A stretch of DNA of 64,000 bases, from contig OY764147.1 in the NCBI GenBank assembly GCA_963668115.1, forward strand, positions 2,108,001-2,172,000, read 5' to 3'. How positions within the stretch are numbered: the stretch's first letter is position 1; the number at the start of each line of letters is the position of its first letter. This document shows positions 55,684 to 63,872 of this stretch, one piece after another. This DNA comes from Plut-88900 sp963668115 (GTDB lineage Bacteria > Chloroflexota > Dehalococcoidia > Plut-88900). A program made the translations under genes and the position numbers. The notes below the pieces were generated by a model that had not been told where the DNA came from, ran no database searches, and saw only the letters and a list, made by a program, of their open reading frames with translations.

Positions 55684-56085
55684 ATGGTTTCTGAGGGAGA
55701 TGCTATAGCGGAGGTGACGGCGGCGAACGAGCGGTTCTACCGGGTGTTTGAGAGCCTGGATATCGAGCAGATGGCCGGGGTGTGGATGCAGGACGACACG
55801 GCGCAAGTGATCCATCCCGGCTGGACGCTGAAGTCAGGGTGGGGGGAGGTGAGGGAGAGCTGGGCGGTGATATTCAGGAACACCGGCTACATGGAGTTCA
55901 GCCTGACGGGTGTAGAGGTGCTGGTGTCGGGGCCCTGGGCCCGGGTGACCTGCACGGAGAACCTGCGAAGTGTGTCGGGTGGGCAGGAAAACATGGGAGT
56001 TGTGCAGGCCACCAATCTCTACACCTTCTCGGGTGAAGAGTGGCTGCTGATCCACCACCACGGGTCGCCGATCTTTACCGGCTGA
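55684..56085 (+). CDS. NTF2/SnoaL-like (DUF4440-type) protein
   Basis: 133 residues forming one cone-shaped NTF2-like domain: VTAANERFYRVFESLDIEQM, GVWMQDDTAQVIHPGW, GWGEVRESWAVIF, and NLYTFSGEEWLLIHHHGSPI at the end. These are often small enzymes or ligand-binding proteins. Starts 6 bases after the BtuF-like gene, so is the fourth gene of that operon; convergent with the HpaB-like gene. Confidence 0.85.
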   Translation: MVSEGDAIAEVTAANERFYRVFESLDIEQMAGVWMQDDTAQVIHPGWTLKSGWGEVRESWAVIFRNTGYMEFSLTGVEVLVSGPWARVTCTENLRSVSGGQENMGVVQATNLYTFSGEEWLLIHHHGSPIFTG

Positions 56086-56091
56086 CCTCAA

Positions 56092-57522
56092 CTATTCTTC
56101 TATCCGGGCCAGGCGTCTAACCTTTTCTGCGGCGGCATCAAAGTCGTAGCCGAAGATGGTCATCATCTTCTGGGCCTGGGGCGAGCCTGCGCCGTGGTAT
56201 TCGGTCATCAGGAAGTGGCTGGCATATTCGTCGGCAGCGATGTCACGCACGAAATTGTAGAGCCTCATGCGCTGGTCGGCAGTAGCCCTGTCGCCGCCCG
56301 AAAGGTACTTTCTAAAGGCGGCGTGAAGCTCGGGGTTGTTGTAGTCGGTTTCCCAGGGCTGGGTGGCGATGATTGCCCCGCCGATATCGATGAGGTGCTT
56401 GTACATGTCGCTTAGCTTGTCGGTAAACATGTACTTGGCGACGTTGGTTATAACGCCGTTGGGTATCGCCATGCCGTCGGACATGGTGCAGGTCATGGCG
56501 GCGGAAGTGACGAAGGCGTCCATTGCGCTGGCCAGCATGGCGAATTCGAAGAAGTGGTCGCGGATGTGGGGAGCCTTTTCGACGCCATTGTACTGGGCCA
56601 GCAGGTACGCCGCTCCCGCCAGCACCTCTGCGGTGTGCTTCATGCTGCAGAGGGCAGAATAGCGCAGCAGGAGACCCAGGCCCCGGGCAATGGGCTGGGA
56701 GAGCCAGTCTTCCCCGTTCTGGATCACCCTCTCCCAGGGTACGAAAACATCGTCGAACCAGACGAAACACTCGGCGCCCGGCTCGTCGTGGCTGACCGGG
56801 TACTCAAAGTCTGAGCCCACCATGCGTCGGGGCCTCATGAGCAGCTTCACGCCCTCGGTCCCCGGGGAAACTATGCAGGTCACGGAGTAATCCGACTCAT
56901 CGGGTCTCATCTTCTTCGTAGGCATCACCACCAATTCGTGCATGTAGGCGGCCCCCGTGATGTGAGCCTTCATGCCCCGGATGACGATGCCGTCGTCCCG
57001 TTCCTCAACCTTGCGGACGTATAGGTCGGGGTCGGCCTGCTGTCCCGGGTGAAGGGAACGGTCGCCCTTGGTGTCGGACATGGCGATGGCCATGATGAGG
57101 TCCTCTTCGCGAAAGCGACGGTAGAGATTATCGATGTTCGCCTTGTACATCGGGTTGGCTTCGGCGATTTCCTGGGAGACCATGAAGAGGGAAAGCATGG
57201 CATCGCTCAATGCGGGCGTTGCCCCATATCCCAGCTCTTCAGCGAGCGCCAGCGCTTTGGCCCGCTTGAGTAGGTCGTCGGCGGTCCTGGGCGGTGTTAG
57301 GAAGAGGTCGACGGGTTCGCCGGTCTCGGGGTCGGGGGCGGTAAAGATGTCCTTGATAGCGGGATCGTGGAAGCGGGCGTACTGTCGGGAGTATGAAAGG
57401 GCGCCGTGTCGGGTGACGGGATGGTCCATAACGTCGGTGATCTTCTCACCGTCGGCGTAGATGACCCGGCCGTCCCGGATACTTTCGATGTAGTCCTGCG
57501 GAGTCTTGAAGGTCTTGGGCAT
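56092..57522 (-). CDS. 4-hydroxyphenylacetate 3-hydroxylase (HpaB) family flavoenzyme
   Basis: 476 residues, acyl-CoA-dehydrogenase-like fold. MPKTFKTPQDYIESIRDGR, KGDRSLHPGQQADPDLYVRK (in parts), GMKAHITGAAYMHELVVMPTK and DDVFVPWERVIQNGED are typical of the HpaB family. 4-Hydroxybutyryl-CoA dehydratase belongs to the same family, but the cysteines that hold its Fe-S cluster are missing (the region reads LGYGATPALSDAM, and the later His/Cys pair is absent). A reduced-flavin monooxygenase is therefore more likely. Good ribosome site GAAGGAGA. No flavin reductase gene is next to it. Confidence 0.88.
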   Translation of the reverse strand: MPKTFKTPQDYIESIRDGRVIYADGEKITDVMDHPVTRHGALSYSRQYARFHDPAIKDIFTAPDPETGEPVDLFLTPPRTADDLLKRAKALALAEELGYGATPALSDAMLSLFMVSQEIAEANPMYKANIDNLYRRFREEDLIMAIAMSDTKGDRSLHPGQQADPDLYVRKVEERDDGIVIRGMKAHITGAAYMHELVVMPTKKMRPDESDYSVTCIVSPGTEGVKLLMRPRRMVGSDFEYPVSHDEPGAECFVWFDDVFVPWERVIQNGEDWLSQPIARGLGLLLRYSALCSMKHTAEVLAGAAYLLAQYNGVEKAPHIRDHFFEFAMLASAMDAFVTSAAMTCTMSDGMAIPNGVITNVAKYMFTDKLSDMYKHLIDIGGAIIATQPWETDYNNPELHAAFRKYLSGGDRATADQRMRLYNFVRDIAADEYASHFLMTEYHGAGSPQAQKMMTIFGYDFDAAAEKVRRLARIEE

Positions 57523-57563
57523 TTGGTCATCTCCTTCGACGGGACTGGGAATGGGGCTTTGCC

Positions 57564-57593
57564 TTGACCCGCGGCGTAGTCGATTCCTATACT
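57564..57593 (+). promoter_or_regulatory. promoter of the RecB-like nuclease gene (leaderless)
   Basis: TTGACC (57564-57569) and TATACT (57588-57593), 18-base spacer. The expected transcription start coincides with GTG 57600, so the mRNA would have almost no leader. Confidence 0.6.
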
Positions 57594-57599
57594 CGCCCG

Positions 57600-58343
57600 G
57601 TGCGACCCCTCAGCTACTCCCAGATATCAGCATATCAGACCTGTCCCCTATTCTACAGGTTCCAGTACATAGATAAGCTGCCCACCAAGCCCCGCTTCTA
57701 CTTCAGTTTCGGGAATACGCTGCACCGGTGCGCGCAGTTCTTCTTCAAGAGGGGGCAGGGGGCCCCCACGCTGGAGGAGTTCCTGGAGTTCTACGATCGC
57801 GCGTGGAGCTCGGCGGGGTACTTCAGCCGGAAGAAAGAAGCGGCGGACAAGCAGACGGGCAGGGAGATCCTGACCCGGTTCTGGGAGCTCAACTCCCGGG
57901 ACTACCGGATGCCGCTGGCGACAGAGAAGTGGTTCACGGTGGATGTCGGGGGAGTGCCGTTCCGGGGATACATAGACCGGGTGGACATATCGCCGACCGG
58001 CGGCCTGAACATCCTGGACTACAAGAGCGGCAAGCGGGACATCACGACCAGCGAGGTGGAGGAGAGCCTCCAGCTGAGCATGTACCAGATAGGGGCGCAG
58101 GGCACGTGGTTGCTGCCGGTGGAGAAGCTATCGCTGTACCACCTGCGGTCGAACACGAACGTGGAGGTCGGGGCCCGGGATGAGTCGACGCTGAGGGAGG
58201 CGGAGGAGACGGTAACGTCGGTTTCGCAATCGATTGCGAATGAGGAGTTTGATCCCCGGCTGAACCCGTCCTGCCCGTGTGACTTTTCGGAGATGTGCCC
58301 GCTGTTCAACCCCTCGGCTGATCCGTCGGCTCCGAGACCCTGA
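57600..58343 (+). CDS. RecB/Cas4-like PD-(D/E)xK exonuclease family protein
   Basis: 247 residues. Opens PLSYSQISAYQTCPLFYRFQY, with Cys 14 as the first ligand of a probable 4Fe-4S cluster; the other three cysteines are at the end (CPCDFSEMCPLF). The nuclease core is GYIDRVDISPTGGLNILDYK with the D...(D)xK arrangement, followed by QLSMYQIGA (motif Q-x-x-x-Y). This is the single-domain RecB nuclease type related to Cas4 and AddB ends. No cas genes are nearby. Start GTG 57600 is set by the promoter and the family N-terminus. Confidence 0.88.
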   Translation: MRPLSYSQISAYQTCPLFYRFQYIDKLPTKPRFYFSFGNTLHRCAQFFFKRGQGAPTLEEFLEFYDRAWSSAGYFSRKKEAADKQTGREILTRFWELNSRDYRMPLATEKWFTVDVGGVPFRGYIDRVDISPTGGLNILDYKSGKRDITTSEVEESLQLSMYQIGAQGTWLLPVEKLSLYHLRSNTNVEVGARDESTLREAEETVTSVSQSIANEEFDPRLNPSCPCDFSEMCPLFNPSADPSAPRP

Positions 58344-58896
58344 CCTTTTCACCTTTGAAGAGGGTCTGGGCGGCCAGAACCAGGGCCCCGAACTCGACGG
58401 GAAGGATCGATAGGGCGTCGTCAAGCACTCTTTTAGAATGGCGAAGGTAGACGGAGGGTTCGTGGAAGAGGAGGTTGCCGTCCATCAATGCCACCTCTTT
58501 AGCCGTCCCGACTCCCGGCACAGCGTTTAGCAACTGGGCAACCAGATTTTTCCTGATATCTCCCGTTCTGTCCTTGTCGAGGCCGCCAAGGGCTGAAGCC
58601 GCTGCGCCCATTGCCGAAAAGGTGGCCCCGTTCACGCCCTGAGCATCGACGGCCTTTCCCAACGGAGTCTGCTTCAAGAGGCTGGCAGCTAGCCGAGGGC
58701 CGAGGAGTGAGGCCAGGCCGCCTCCCAACCCGGATGCGCCGGCAGACTTGGCGAGGGAGTCGGCCCAGCGTCGGGCGGAGGGGCCGGAGAGGACGCCGAC
58801 GTTTTCGGAAACGGCCATCTCGGCTACCTGAACGAAGGCCATGGCCAGGATGCGCCTTTGCAGGCCTTTGCCTATGAGGAGTCGGGGGAGGAACAT
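58306..58896 (-). CDS. hypothetical protein, Gly/Ala-rich
   Basis: Not recognised. 196 residues, with hydrophobic Gly/Ala stretches (GLGGGLASLLGPRLAASLL and FSAMGAAASALGG) and a charged C-terminal end. No catalytic motif visible. It is the last gene of the operon running from mazG on the minus strand, one base after the acetyltransferase gene, and overlaps the end of the convergent nuclease gene by 38 bases. Confidence 0.6.
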   Translation of the reverse strand: MFLPRLLIGKGLQRRILAMAFVQVAEMAVSENVGVLSGPSARRWADSLAKSAGASGLGGGLASLLGPRLAASLLKQTPLGKAVDAQGVNGATFSAMGAAASALGGLDKDRTGDIRKNLVAQLLNAVPGVGTAKEVALMDGNLLFHEPSVYLRHSKRVLDDALSILPVEFGALVLAAQTLFKGEKVRVSEPTDQPRG

Positions 58897-58897
58897 C

Positions 58898-59527
58898 TCA
58901 CATATCCCCCAGGGGCTTTTCCATCCGGTGCACCGCTTCCGACTTGGCAGCCAACCTGACCAGGAACCCCTTCTCGGTACGGATAATCTTGTATCCCAGA
59001 CGCTCGTAGAGGCGTATGGCGCCCGTGTTCTCGCAAATCACGTCGAGTGTCATCTTCCGCATGCCCAAAGATCGGGCCTGCTCCTCCGCTTTCATCATCA
59101 GCGCGCTGCCGATGCCCATGCCCCGGAAGTCGGGGGCGACGGCTATGGTTTCCACTTTGAACTCGTCAGCTTTAACCGAGTCTTCCAACGACAGCAAACC
59201 CAGGTTGAACAGCACCCGCATGGTCTTCAAGGGGTCGAATGTGGTCAAGAGGGAGCGGATGCCCAGATTATAGAATGTCCGGTTCTTCGTCTTGACGGCC
59301 AGAATCCCCAAAAGCCGACCATCGACTATTCCCGTAATGCAGCTGCCCCTGTCCACGGAGCCCCGAAAGAGCCGAACGAAGTCCTCAGCGTTCCTGAAAC
59401 CGATACGGAACTTCTTTGCGAAGGCTTCATAAGTGACCCTGAGCGCATCGTCAACGTGCTCCTTAGCCAGCCCGTCGACGATTTCAACTTCGCGGGCCGT
59501 CATCAGTGCCTGACTCTCTGCCAACAT
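58898..59527 (-). CDS. GNAT family N-acetyltransferase
   Basis: 209 residues. The acetyl-CoA binding motif VAPDFRGMGIGSALM near residues 134-148, then TLDVICENTGAIRLYERLGY. An N-terminal region of about 90 residues (LRVTYEAFAKKFRIG) is family-specific and does not identify the substrate. ATG 59527 is 7 bases after the peptidase stop; ATG 59503 is an alternative with a better purine-rich site. Part of the mazG operon. Confidence 0.85.
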   Translation of the reverse strand: MLAESQALMTAREVEIVDGLAKEHVDDALRVTYEAFAKKFRIGFRNAEDFVRLFRGSVDRGSCITGIVDGRLLGILAVKTKNRTFYNLGIRSLLTTFDPLKTMRVLFNLGLLSLEDSVKADEFKVETIAVAPDFRGMGIGSALMMKAEEQARSLGMRKMTLDVICENTGAIRLYERLGYKIIRTEKGFLVRLAAKSEAVHRMEKPLGDM

Positions 59528-59534
59528 ACACAGT

Positions 59535-60761
59535 CTACGAGCATATGGACTCGGCGGTGAGGGCGAGGACCCGGCTACAGAGCTCCATCTCATCAATGTC
59601 GGAGTAGTCGACGCCGTAGGAGCCGCCTGAGGGGCCGTAGATGGGTGCGGGGATACCTGCGAGCCAGAGGTGGGCGTCGTCATCGCCGTATCGGGCGGAT
59701 AGGTCCGACTCCGGAGGCCCGACCTGCCTGACCTGGTTACCCGTGACCCTGCGGTAGCTGTCGGAGACGACCTTGACTATCTCCTCGTCCTCGTCCATGT
59801 CCATGGGCGGGTGGTCCAGGATCCATGTGTTGAACTTCCGCTCAATGGGGTGGACTAGCTCGTAGTCGAAGTCGGGGTCTTCGGCCTTCAGCCTGTTTAA
59901 CGTGCCTTCAAAATCGGCGCGGAGGGTGTCGGCGGTCATGCCGGGGACGGTGCTGACGGCGATGAAGGCGGTACAGAGGTCGGCGTTTCGGCTGACGGAG
60001 CGCATGTCGTAGGACTCGCCGCGGCCGCCGATGATGGACCCGATCTTGAGCCAGGGGAGACCCTCGATGACCCAAGGGTCGTGGGTGAGCTTTGTAGCGT
60101 AGATGGCCTCGATGGCTTTCATCATCTTGGGGATGGCGTCGACGCCGTGGACGTCGGCGCCGTGGGGGTGCCGGCCCTTGACGTGGAGGGAGAACTTGCT
60201 CATGCCGCCGTGCTTGGTGCAGACTTGGTGGGCGCCGTAAGGCTCGGTGACGACCGCAACGTCGGTCTTGTAGCCGTTCTCGATGGCATGCAGGGTCCCG
60301 AGGCCGCCCTGGAGCTCGGCGAGGACGCAGGCGACGACCACATCGCCCCTCAGCTTCACTCCCGACTTTACGATGGCGTCGGCGGCGTGGATCATGGAGG
60401 CGACGCCGCTCTTCATGTTCCTGATTCCGGCACCGTAGAGCCGGTTGCCCTCGACCCAGGGGTCATAGGGGTTGCGGGTCCAGCCGGCGGCTATGGGGTT
60501 GCTGTCAAGGTGGCCGTTGAGCATGATGCTGTGCCCCCCACCCGAGCCCCTTATCACACCGATGGCCTGGACCCAGCCGGGCTCGACCTCCTGTAGCTCG
60601 ACCTCCAGGCCACGAGATTTCATGTACTCGGCGGTCCAGCGGGCGACGGGGGTCTCTTCACCTATCTTGCTTGGGATGCGGATTAGGTCTTTGCCAAGCT
60701 CGACAAGCTCGCTTCGATCTATTTGGCTGAGGATAGGGTGGGCCGAAAAGTCTTCAGGCAT
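59535..60761 (-). CDS. M20 family metallopeptidase/deacylase (ArgE/DapE-like)
   Basis: 408 residues. Metal-binding landmarks: MLNGHLDSNP near residue 79, the central Asp/Gly of RLYGAGIRNMKSGVA, and AELQGGLGT where most relatives have a D-E-E or E-E pair; the general-base Glu is kept as A-E. The dimerisation domain follows (KGRHPHGADVHGVDA). It could hydrolyse N-acyl amino acids or dipeptides. Follows the CoA-transferase gene by 2 bases. Confidence 0.88.
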   Translation of the reverse strand: MPEDFSAHPILSQIDRSELVELGKDLIRIPSKIGEETPVARWTAEYMKSRGLEVELQEVEPGWVQAIGVIRGSGGGHSIMLNGHLDSNPIAAGWTRNPYDPWVEGNRLYGAGIRNMKSGVASMIHAADAIVKSGVKLRGDVVVACVLAELQGGLGTLHAIENGYKTDVAVVTEPYGAHQVCTKHGGMSKFSLHVKGRHPHGADVHGVDAIPKMMKAIEAIYATKLTHDPWVIEGLPWLKIGSIIGGRGESYDMRSVSRNADLCTAFIAVSTVPGMTADTLRADFEGTLNRLKAEDPDFDYELVHPIERKFNTWILDHPPMDMDEDEEIVKVVSDSYRRVTGNQVRQVGPPESDLSARYGDDDAHLWLAGIPAPIYGPSGGSYGVDYSDIDEMELCSRVLALTAESICS

Positions 60762-60763
60762 GG

Positions 60764-61987
60764 CTAGATGGCTCCCTCTTTCTCCAGGGCTTCTAACTCG
60801 TCGGCGGTGTAGTCCAGGAGTCCGGTAAGGATTTCGCGGTTGTGCTGGCCGAGGGTGGGGGCGGGGTCGAAGGTCTCATCTTCTGTTTCAGACATCTTGA
60901 TGGGGTTGCCGGCGGCCTTGTACCTGCCGCTGACGGGATGCTCCTGTTCTACGACCATCTTGCGGTGGATTACCTGGGGGTTGGATAGGGCCTCGGCGAA
61001 GTTGTTGACCTTGGCGGCCGGGACCTGGCCCTCGGAGAGTTCTTTCAGCCACTGTTCCACGGACTTCATGGAAAAGGCTCGCTGGATTATCTCCTCCAAC
61101 TCGGCCTTGTGTTCGTGGCGGAGGTTCGGGGAGGCGAAGCGGGGGTCGGAGGGCAGGTCGGCGAAGCCGTCCATGCGGGAGATGATAATGGCGAGATTTT
61201 CGTAGAACTTCTGGGTCGGGCAGCTAATCTGGACGTAGGCGCCGTCGCTGGTCTGGAAAGCGCCTATGGGCACGTTGGTCTCGTGGCTGTTGCCTATGGG
61301 CTCGGGGAGGTTGCCGGAGACCAGGAATAGCTGCCCAACGTGGGCCTGCAAAGCGATCTGGACGTCCAACAGGCTGATGCTTATCTCCTGCCCGACTCCC
61401 CTCTGCTCCCTGGAATACAGTGCGGCTAGTATACCTTGGACTGCATAGAGCCCCCCGCCGACATCGCCCATGGGGTAGCCCATGAGGGCCGGGGGCCCAC
61501 CCTTGAAGCCGGTGACGCTCATTACGCCGCCCATGGCCTGGATCATGCCGTCGAAGGCTGGGCCGTCCTTAAGCGGGCCGGAAGTGCCGAAGCCCGATAT
61601 GGAGCAGTAGATGATCCGCGGGTTTATCTCTTTCAGAGCCTCGTAGCCGAAGCCGAGCCTCTCTAGGACGCCGGGCCTGAAGTTCTCGTAGACCACGTCC
61701 GAAACTTTGACCAGGCCCCGTAAGATTTGCTTGCCCTTTTCGCTCTTCAGGTTGAGGGTCAGGCCCTTCTTGTTGCGGTTCATACCGAGGAAATAGGCGC
61801 TCTCGCCCTCCAAGTAGTAGGGCGGAAAGCGTCGGCTGGAATCCCCGACACCCGGCTGCTCGATTTTCAGGACCTCGGCGCCGAGGTCTCCCAGGATCCG
61901 GGAGCCGAAGGGGCCCGCCAGGGCCTGGCTCATGTCCAGCACCCTGACCCCGGCGAGGGGCAGGCTGCTGCTGCCGTTGTTACCCAT
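60764..61987 (-). CDS. CaiB/BaiF family (class III) CoA-transferase
   Basis: 407 residues. LPLAGVRVLDMSQALAGPFG is the family N-terminus; GADEVLKIE-type segment (GAEVLKIEQPGVGD) and the catalytic Asp in GPAFDGMIQAMGG near residue 148 are present. FQTSDGAYVQISCPTQ also fits. Class III enzymes transfer CoA between organic acids. The ATG overlaps the end of mazG by 8 bases (ATGGGTAA). Confidence 0.93.
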   Translation of the reverse strand: MGNNGSSSLPLAGVRVLDMSQALAGPFGSRILGDLGAEVLKIEQPGVGDSSRRFPPYYLEGESAYFLGMNRNKKGLTLNLKSEKGKQILRGLVKVSDVVYENFRPGVLERLGFGYEALKEINPRIIYCSISGFGTSGPLKDGPAFDGMIQAMGGVMSVTGFKGGPPALMGYPMGDVGGGLYAVQGILAALYSREQRGVGQEISISLLDVQIALQAHVGQLFLVSGNLPEPIGNSHETNVPIGAFQTSDGAYVQISCPTQKFYENLAIIISRMDGFADLPSDPRFASPNLRHEHKAELEEIIQRAFSMKSVEQWLKELSEGQVPAAKVNNFAEALSNPQVIHRKMVVEQEHPVSGRYKAAGNPIKMSETEDETFDPAPTLGQHNREILTGLLDYTADELEALEKEGAI

Positions 61988-62777
61988 AGGCTTTTTCCTC
62001 CAGGGCTAATGCGCCCTTTGCCTCCTGCCAGAGCGCTTCAAGCTCCGCGAATCCCATCTCCGCCAGGTCGAGGCTGCGCTCGAGGCAGAGCTCCTCCATG
62101 CGGGTGAAGCGCCTGATGAATTTCCGGTTTGACTTGCGCAGGGCCGCTTCCATGTCGAGGTCCAGCTTGCGGCCCACGTTCACGAGGGTGCTAAGGACGT
62201 CGCCAAGCTCCTCTTCAAGTTCCTCGGGGGTGGAAGCTTGACGGAGCTCGGCGATCTCCTCGTCCAGCTTCTCCATGGCGCCGTCCACGTCGTCCCAGTC
62301 GAAGCCGGCATTGGCGGCGCGGCGGTGGATGGACTGGCTGTGGGCGAGGGCGGGGAGGGCGCTGGGGACGCCGTCCAGGACGGACTTGCGGCCCTTCTCC
62401 CTGCGCTTGCGGACCTCCCATCGGGCCTCGACGTCCTCGGCGGTGGCTGCGTAGTCGTCGCCGAAAACGTGGGGGTGTCGGCTGACCAGCTTGTCGGAGA
62501 GCACGGAAATCACATCGTCCACGCTGAACAGGCCCTTGTCCTCGGCGATGCGCGAGTGGAGCATAACCTGGAGCAGGATGTCGCCGAGTTCTTCCTTTAT
62601 CTTGGCGGGGTCGCCCTCATCGAAGGCTTCCAGGGCCTCGTAGCACTCCTCGACGAGGTGTTTTCCGAGGGACTGGTGGGTCTGCTTGCGGTCCCAGGGA
62701 CAGCCGCCGGGGGCGCGCAGGGTCGCGACAATCTGAGTGAGGGCGTCGAAATTGGAACAGTCTTGGTTGAGGGGCAT
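61980..62777 (-). CDS. mazG: nucleoside triphosphate pyrophosphohydrolase MazG
   Basis: 265 residues, two MazG repeats as in the classical enzyme. First: CPWDRKQTHQSLGKHLVEECYEAL (in parts) with E-E-x-x-E and KEELGDILLQVMLHS. Second: DEEIAELRQA and EEELGDVLSTLVNVGRKLD. Degrades abnormal or excess NTPs. ATG 62777 is used; a frame reaching 63035 runs over the divergent promoter and is not supported. First gene of a five-gene operon. Confidence 0.95.
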   Translation of the reverse strand: MPLNQDCSNFDALTQIVATLRAPGGCPWDRKQTHQSLGKHLVEECYEALEAFDEGDPAKIKEELGDILLQVMLHSRIAEDKGLFSVDDVISVLSDKLVSRHPHVFGDDYAATAEDVEARWEVRKRREKGRKSVLDGVPSALPALAHSQSIHRRAANAGFDWDDVDGAMEKLDEEIAELRQASTPEELEEELGDVLSTLVNVGRKLDLDMEAALRKSNRKFIRRFTRMEELCLERSLDLAEMGFAELEALWQEAKGALALEEKAYG

Positions 62778-62834
62778 GGAGCTCCTCCCCCGCCTAGAGG
62801 GGCCGAGGGCGATTATACCGGCCAGCCCGACTCC

Positions 62835-62864
62835 TTGACAACAAAATTGCCGGATACCTACCAT
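62835..62864 (+). promoter_or_regulatory. promoter of the DUF1461 gene (leaderless)
   Basis: TTGACA (62835-62840) and TACCAT (62859-62864), 18-base spacer; ATG at 62872 lies where transcription should begin. No ribosome site. Confidence 0.55.
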
Positions 62865-62871
62865 CCACGCA

Positions 62872-63603
62872 ATGACTCTGGACACCCCCGCTATCCGAAT
62901 CGCCCTCCGTGTCGCAGCAACCCTCGCCATTGTCGCCATTCCCATACTGCTGGTCACCAGCAGCCTTCGATTCGGCATCAACGCCGGGGGGCTGTACGAG
63001 TACGGCTTCGACCGGTACGACATCAGCCTGCGCACGGGGATAGAGCAGGAGGAGCTGTCGAGGCTCGGGGGGGAGATACGGGACTACTTCAACGACGACA
63101 CCGAGCTAATTGACATAGACGCCGTCATCTACGGAGAGCTGGCACCCCTGTTCACTGAGCGGGAAATCATCCACATGAAGGATGTGAAGGGGCTGGTCCA
63201 GGGCGTCTACCTGTTCCAGTGGATAACGTTGGGATACCTGTTGGCGGCGATGGCGGTTTATGCCTGGCTCAGGCGCAAAGAGGCGATATCGGGAATCGTG
63301 CGGGTGGGGTTCTGGGGCGGGGTGGCAACGCTGCTGATAATCGGGGCGCTGGGTATAGGCTCGGTGTTCGGGTTTGAGTCGCTGTTCCTGGCCTTCCACC
63401 AGCTGAGTTTCGCCAACGACTTCTGGCGGCTCAACCCCCGGATACACAACCTGATAGCCATGTTCCCGGAGCCCTTCTTCCGGGACGCGACGCTGTTCGT
63501 GGCGCTGATGGCGACAGGGCAAGCACTGCTTCTGGTGAGCGTGGGGCTTGGGTGGAGGATGAGCCGCCGGGTGGGGGTGGAGAGGGGGAGTCGGGCCATC
63601 TAG
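62872..63603 (+). CDS. DUF1461 (TIGR01906-type) integral membrane protein
   Basis: 243 residues. Four membrane segments: near residues 10-30 (AATLAIVAIPILLVTSS), 115-135, 145-165 and 205-225, with an extracytoplasmic region between the first two. Family signature YEYGFDRYDISLRTGIEQEE and FAFHQLSFANDFWRLNP (seen as FHQLSFANDFWRLNP). Found in many Firmicutes and Chloroflexota; function unknown. Convergent with the FmdB-like gene, ends overlapping by 4 bases. Confidence 0.9.
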   Translation: MTLDTPAIRIALRVAATLAIVAIPILLVTSSLRFGINAGGLYEYGFDRYDISLRTGIEQEELSRLGGEIRDYFNDDTELIDIDAVIYGELAPLFTEREIIHMKDVKGLVQGVYLFQWITLGYLLAAMAVYAWLRRKEAISGIVRVGFWGGVATLLIIGALGIGSVFGFESLFLAFHQLSFANDFWRLNPRIHNLIAMFPEPFFRDATLFVALMATGQALLLVSVGLGWRMSRRVGVERGSRAI

Positions 63604-63833
63604 TGGGCGCAGCCGCAACCGGCAGGGCCGCAGCCTCCACACCCTACACCTGCGCCGGCCATTGGAAGCGCAGCGCCATCGCCAGTAGAGGAGAAGGAGG
63701 CGAATACGGAGAGCACCCTCTGGGCGCCGTTATTGCAGGCCCTGCAGACAGCGGGCTCGTCGGCTTCCCGCATAGGCCGGAGCATGTCGAACTGGTGACC
63801 GCAGTCGGAGCAGCGGTATTCGTAGAGGGGCAT
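63600..63833 (-). CDS. FmdB-family zinc ribbon protein
   Basis: 77 residues: MPLYEYRCSDCGHQFDMLRP, CRACNNG, then a Gly/Ala linker and a Cys-rich tail (CGGCGPAGCGCAH). FmdB-type zinc ribbon with C-x-x-C pairs at residues 8-11 and about 34-37. Possibly regulatory; the Cys-rich tail is common in the family. Confidence 0.9.
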   Translation of the reverse strand: MPLYEYRCSDCGHQFDMLRPMREADEPAVCRACNNGAQRVLSVFASFSSTGDGAALPMAGAGVGCGGCGPAGCGCAH

Positions 63834-63842
63834 GACGGGAGA

Positions 63843-63872
63843 ATACTAGTCAGCGGGTCGCGATTCTGTCAA
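63843..63872 (-). promoter_or_regulatory. promoter of the FmdB-like gene (near-leaderless)
   Basis: Minus strand TTGACA (63867-63872) and TAGTAT (63843-63848), spacing 18. ATG 63833 follows within about 10 bases of the -10. The remaining sequence to 64000 shows no gene. Confidence 0.6.

Noticed and set aside
56092..57522. 4-hydroxybutyryl-CoA dehydratase, tempting because CoA-transferases are in the window
   Set aside because: The Fe-S ligand cysteines and the later His/Cys pair are missing.
57600..58343. cas4 of a CRISPR system
   Set aside because: No other cas gene and no repeat-spacer array nearby; the general RecB-like family is enough.
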